Source: G942493275 sp942493275
GTDB lineage: Bacteria; Actinomycetota; Coriobacteriia; Anaerosomatales; PHET01
NCBI GenBank assembly: GCA_942493275.1
Contig: OW818687.1
Location: 2,232,001 to 2,296,000, forward strand
Direction of reading: 5' to 3'
Length of the DNA: 64,000 nucleotides
Below are positions 61,946 through 64,000 of the stretch, one piece after another; position 1 is the first letter of the stretch; each line of letters opens with the position of its first letter. Under the pieces are notes generated by a model. That model was not told the DNA's origin. It made no database searches and saw only the letters and a program-made list of their open reading frames with translations. A program made the position numbers and the translations under genes.

Positions 61946-63205
61946 TCAGCTGGCGATGAATCGTACGACGTCAGCGTACATGAGGTACCCGATGAGGGCG
62001 AAGAGCAGGACGGCTCCGGACGCCGAGAGGCCGAGCGACAGATTGCGCGACAGAGGCTTGCCACGAAGCTTTTCGACGATCTCGATGGCGACCTTGCCGC
62101 CGTCGAGCGGAGGAATCGGCAGGATGTTGATGACGCCGAGAGACAGCGACAGCACCGCGACGATGGCGGCGTAGTCGAGCGGGCCGGTGCGTGCGGCCTC
62201 GGCTGCGATGTAGGACGCGCCGATGACGCTGGAGCTTTGGCTGATGGACTGCTGGAACGTGCTCGGGTTGAAGAAGCCGGCGATCGCTTTGAAGGTCAGT
62301 CCGATGTAGCTCACCGACTGGACAAGCGCTTCGGCCACGTTCGGGTGCACCTGCTCGACCCTCGTCTGGACGCCCAAGAGTGCACCCGGGCCTTCGGGCC
62401 GGGCCCCGAGCGTCGCGGTGAGGTCCAGCAGCTTGCCGTTCCGCTCGACGGTGACGAGAACGACGTCGCCGGCTTCACGGACTGTCACTTCGCGGGTGAG
62501 ATCGGCCCACTCACCGATGGGGACGCCGTCGAAGGAGACGAGCCGGTCATCGGCTCGGATGCCCGCGGCCTGGGCACCGGACCCGGGATTCACGCCGCCA
62601 ACAAATGTGGTCTCCTGCAGGTAGCCGAAGACCGACAACACGAAGGTGAACACAGCGATGGCGGTGACGAGATTGAGCACCACTCCGGCCGACAGCACGA
62701 CGACGCGCTTCCAGGTCGGCAGTGCGCGATAGGTGACCGAGCGGGCCTTGTCCAGAAGCGCGGTCGGGTCGGAGGCCTCCTCGGGCGTGAATCGAGAGAC
62801 GTAGGTGTATTCGTCGTCGGGTGACTGGACCAGCGCATCCCAGTCGGCGAGCGTTATCAGCATCCGGTCGGCGTCGCCCGAGTCAAACCCCGTAACCGTG
62901 CTGACCTCGATGGCGTTTGCGGTACCCACGCGGGTCAGGGAGGCGAGGACCTCGGCGAGGCGAGGGTCCTCAGGTCCGGGATCCATGCCCGCGATGCGCA
63001 CGTAGCCGCCCAGTGGAATGGCTGTGACGCCGTAGGTGGTCTTCTTTCCCCGGAAGCGGATCGCGGGGCCTGGGAGCCCGACCATGAACTCGTGAACCTT
63101 GACGCCGAACATCCGGGCGGTCAGGAAGTGGCCGCCTTCGTGGATCACGACGATGAGAGAGAACGTGATGACGCCCCAGAAGAGGGCGAGAAGTCCGTCG
63201 TTCAT
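61946..63205 (-). CDS. rseP: RIP metalloprotease RseP (site-2 protease)
   Basis: This 419-residue intramembrane zinc protease cleaves anti-sigma factors or signal peptides within the membrane. The zinc motif HEGGH is at residues 22-26 in the first helix and the third ligand is in PPLDGGKVAIEI near residue 370. A PDZ domain (~205-285, with GVNPGSGAQAAGIRADDRLVSFDG) lies between. An insertion of ~70 residues around 75-145 makes it longer than minimal forms. The ATG lies 89 bases after the dxr stop. dxr-rseP-ispG is the standard order. Confidence 0.94.
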   Translation of the reverse strand: MNDGLLALFWGVITFSLIVVIHEGGHFLTARMFGVKVHEFMVGLPGPAIRFRGKKTTYGVTAIPLGGYVRIAGMDPGPEDPRLAEVLASLTRVGTANAIEVSTVTGFDSGDADRMLITLADWDALVQSPDDEYTYVSRFTPEEASDPTALLDKARSVTYRALPTWKRVVVLSAGVVLNLVTAIAVFTFVLSVFGYLQETTFVGGVNPGSGAQAAGIRADDRLVSFDGVPIGEWADLTREVTVREAGDVVLVTVERNGKLLDLTATLGARPEGPGALLGVQTRVEQVHPNVAEALVQSVSYIGLTFKAIAGFFNPSTFQQSISQSSSVIGASYIAAEAARTGPLDYAAIVAVLSLSLGVINILPIPPLDGGKVAIEIVEKLRGKPLSRNLSLGLSASGAVLLFALIGYLMYADVVRFIAS

Positions 63206-63294
63206 TCGTTTCCGTTCCGCGTATCAGCTGATGGTGTGGAGGTCGGAGTGCAAACCGTGCGCCACCGAACCGATACCCGTGGCGCGCTTTCGTG

Positions 63295-64000
63295 TCACGT
63301 AAGAGCCTTGGCTGCCCGTTCGCGCGCCCACGCGTCCACCGTCTCGATGTGGTCGATCGACTCGACCCTCTCGGCCGAGTGATCGCCAAGGACTTCCGAG
63401 ACGATGCGCTCGATGTCGAGGAACGAGCAGCGGTCGGTGAGAAACGCAGCCACGGCGACCTCGTTGGCGGCATTGAGCACCGTGGGTGCGGTGCCTCCGG
63501 CCCTCCCCGCCTCGAATGCGAGTCTCAGGCAGCCGAAGGTGTCCGGGTCCGGCTCTGCGAAGTCGAGCCGCCCGAGCGCGGCGAAGTCCACGGGCGCGAG
63601 CGGTGCTTCCCACCGGCGTGGGTGGCTGAACGCGTACTGGATGGGAATCCGCATGTCTGTCGCCCCGAGGTGCGCCTTCACGCTTCCGTCGCTGTACTCC
63701 ACCATCGAGTGGATGCAGCTCTGCGGATGCACGACGACCTTGATGGTGTCGTAGTCGGCGGCGAACAGGTGGTGCGCCTCGATGACCTCGAGACCCTTGT
63801 TCATGAGTGTCGACGAGTCGATGCTGATCTTGGGACCCATGTTCCACGTGGGGTGGGCCAGTGCCTGTGCGGCAGTGATATCGGCGAGCTCGGCGCGGGT
63901 CCTGCCTCGGAACGGCCCCCCGCTTGCCGTGAGCCAGATCCGCGCAACGTCCCTGCCGTCTTCACCAAGCAGGCACTGGAAGATCGCCGAGTGCTCTGAG
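63295..64000 (-). CDS. dxr: 1-Deoxy-D-xylulose 5-phosphate reductoisomerase (C-terminal part)
   Basis: The gene continues past the right edge; ~234 codons are visible up to the TGA at 63295. They show SEHSAIFQCL, ASGGPFRG, WNMGPKISIDSSTLMNKGLE, PQSCIHSMVEYSDGSVKA and NAANEVAVAAFL, all family hallmarks covering the catalytic loop, metal ligands and C-terminal domain. DXR converts deoxyxylulose 5-phosphate to methylerythritol 4-phosphate with NADPH. The frame is intact to base 64000. Confidence 0.96.
   Translation of the reverse strand, partial: SEHSAIFQCLLGEDGRDVARIWLTASGGPFRGRTRAELADITAAQALAHPTWNMGPKISIDSSTLMNKGLEVIEAHHLFAADYDTIKVVVHPQSCIHSMVEYSDGSVKAHLGATDMRIPIQYAFSHPRRWEAPLAPVDFAALGRLDFAEPDPDTFGCLRLAFEAGRAGGTAPTVLNAANEVAVAAFLTDRCSFLDIERIVSEVLGDHSAERVESIDHIETVDAWARERAAKALT

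Overview
The window is a contiguous stretch of GC-rich (roughly 65% by eye) bacterial chromosome, almost fully coding, with short gaps, many 1-8 bp gene overlaps and frequent GTG starts. The gene set suggests an anaerobic actinobacterium, most likely of the Coriobacteriia (inference). It combines a class III (oxygen-sensitive) ribonucleotide reductase, LL-diaminopimelate aminotransferase, both RNase J and RNase Y, SpoVS, RodZ, a CWB2 cell-wall protein and the actinobacterial/firmicute LexA operator type CGAAC-N4-GTTCG. I see no insertion sequence, prophage, CRISPR array, rRNA or convincing tRNA. This is core chromosome rather than an accessory island.

Layout. (1) 1-6428, plus strand: the end of a branched-chain amino-acid ABC transporter operon (livK end, livH, livM, livG, livF), then a phenylacetate-CoA-ligase-type enzyme and three small uncharacterised genes, two of them membrane-anchored. 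(2) 6610-9444, minus: two purine/pyrimidine permeases of the NCS2/AzgA type, each followed by a strong hairpin. (3) 9601-14174, minus: an anaerobic deoxynucleotide block, nrdR-nrdD-CxxC protein-nrdG-dut-nudix, with a candidate pair of NrdR boxes in front of nrdR. (4) 14286-15461: a divergent SOS pair, a LysM membrane protein of YneA type and lexA, with three LexA operators between them. (5) 15458-25055, minus: hflX, dapL, dapF, miaA, a MEMO-AMMECR1 fusion, miaB, a PHP phosphoesterase, spoVS and a GHKL ATPase. (6) 25083-29164: GNAT, rny, recX and SOS-controlled recA. (7) 29302-44026, minus: thpR, cinA, pgsA, rimO, yajQ, rodZ, ftsK, uppP, rnj, dapA, a DHFR-like gene, lysC, dapB and an M16 peptidase. 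(8) 44136-46468: a secreted CWB2 protein and, on the opposite strand, a membrane-tethered RsbW-like ATPase. (9) 46523-57640, minus: pnp, rpsO and the rimP-nusA-rnpM-infB-rbfA-nrnA-truB-ribF operon. (10) 57773-64000, minus: a frameshifted sensor kinase, then proS, ispG, rseP and the end of dxr.

How the genes work together. lysC, dapA, dapB, dapL and dapF cover aspartate to meso-diaminopimelate by the aminotransferase route, lacking only asd. uppP, rodZ, ftsK and the LysM protein concern the envelope and division. The nusA operon joins transcription, initiation, ribosome maturation and RNA turnover. recA, recX, lexA and the LysM gene form an SOS set with visible operators.

I did not find an obvious new multi-gene system. 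The most unusual items are a RibF protein with a roughly 200-residue extension ending in a membrane anchor, a NusA with a Cys/His zinc-knuckle-like tail, a GHKL ATPase beside spoVS, an orphan MEMO-AMMECR1 fusion, and the tandem NrdR boxes. Functions come from motif recognition by eye; no database search was run.
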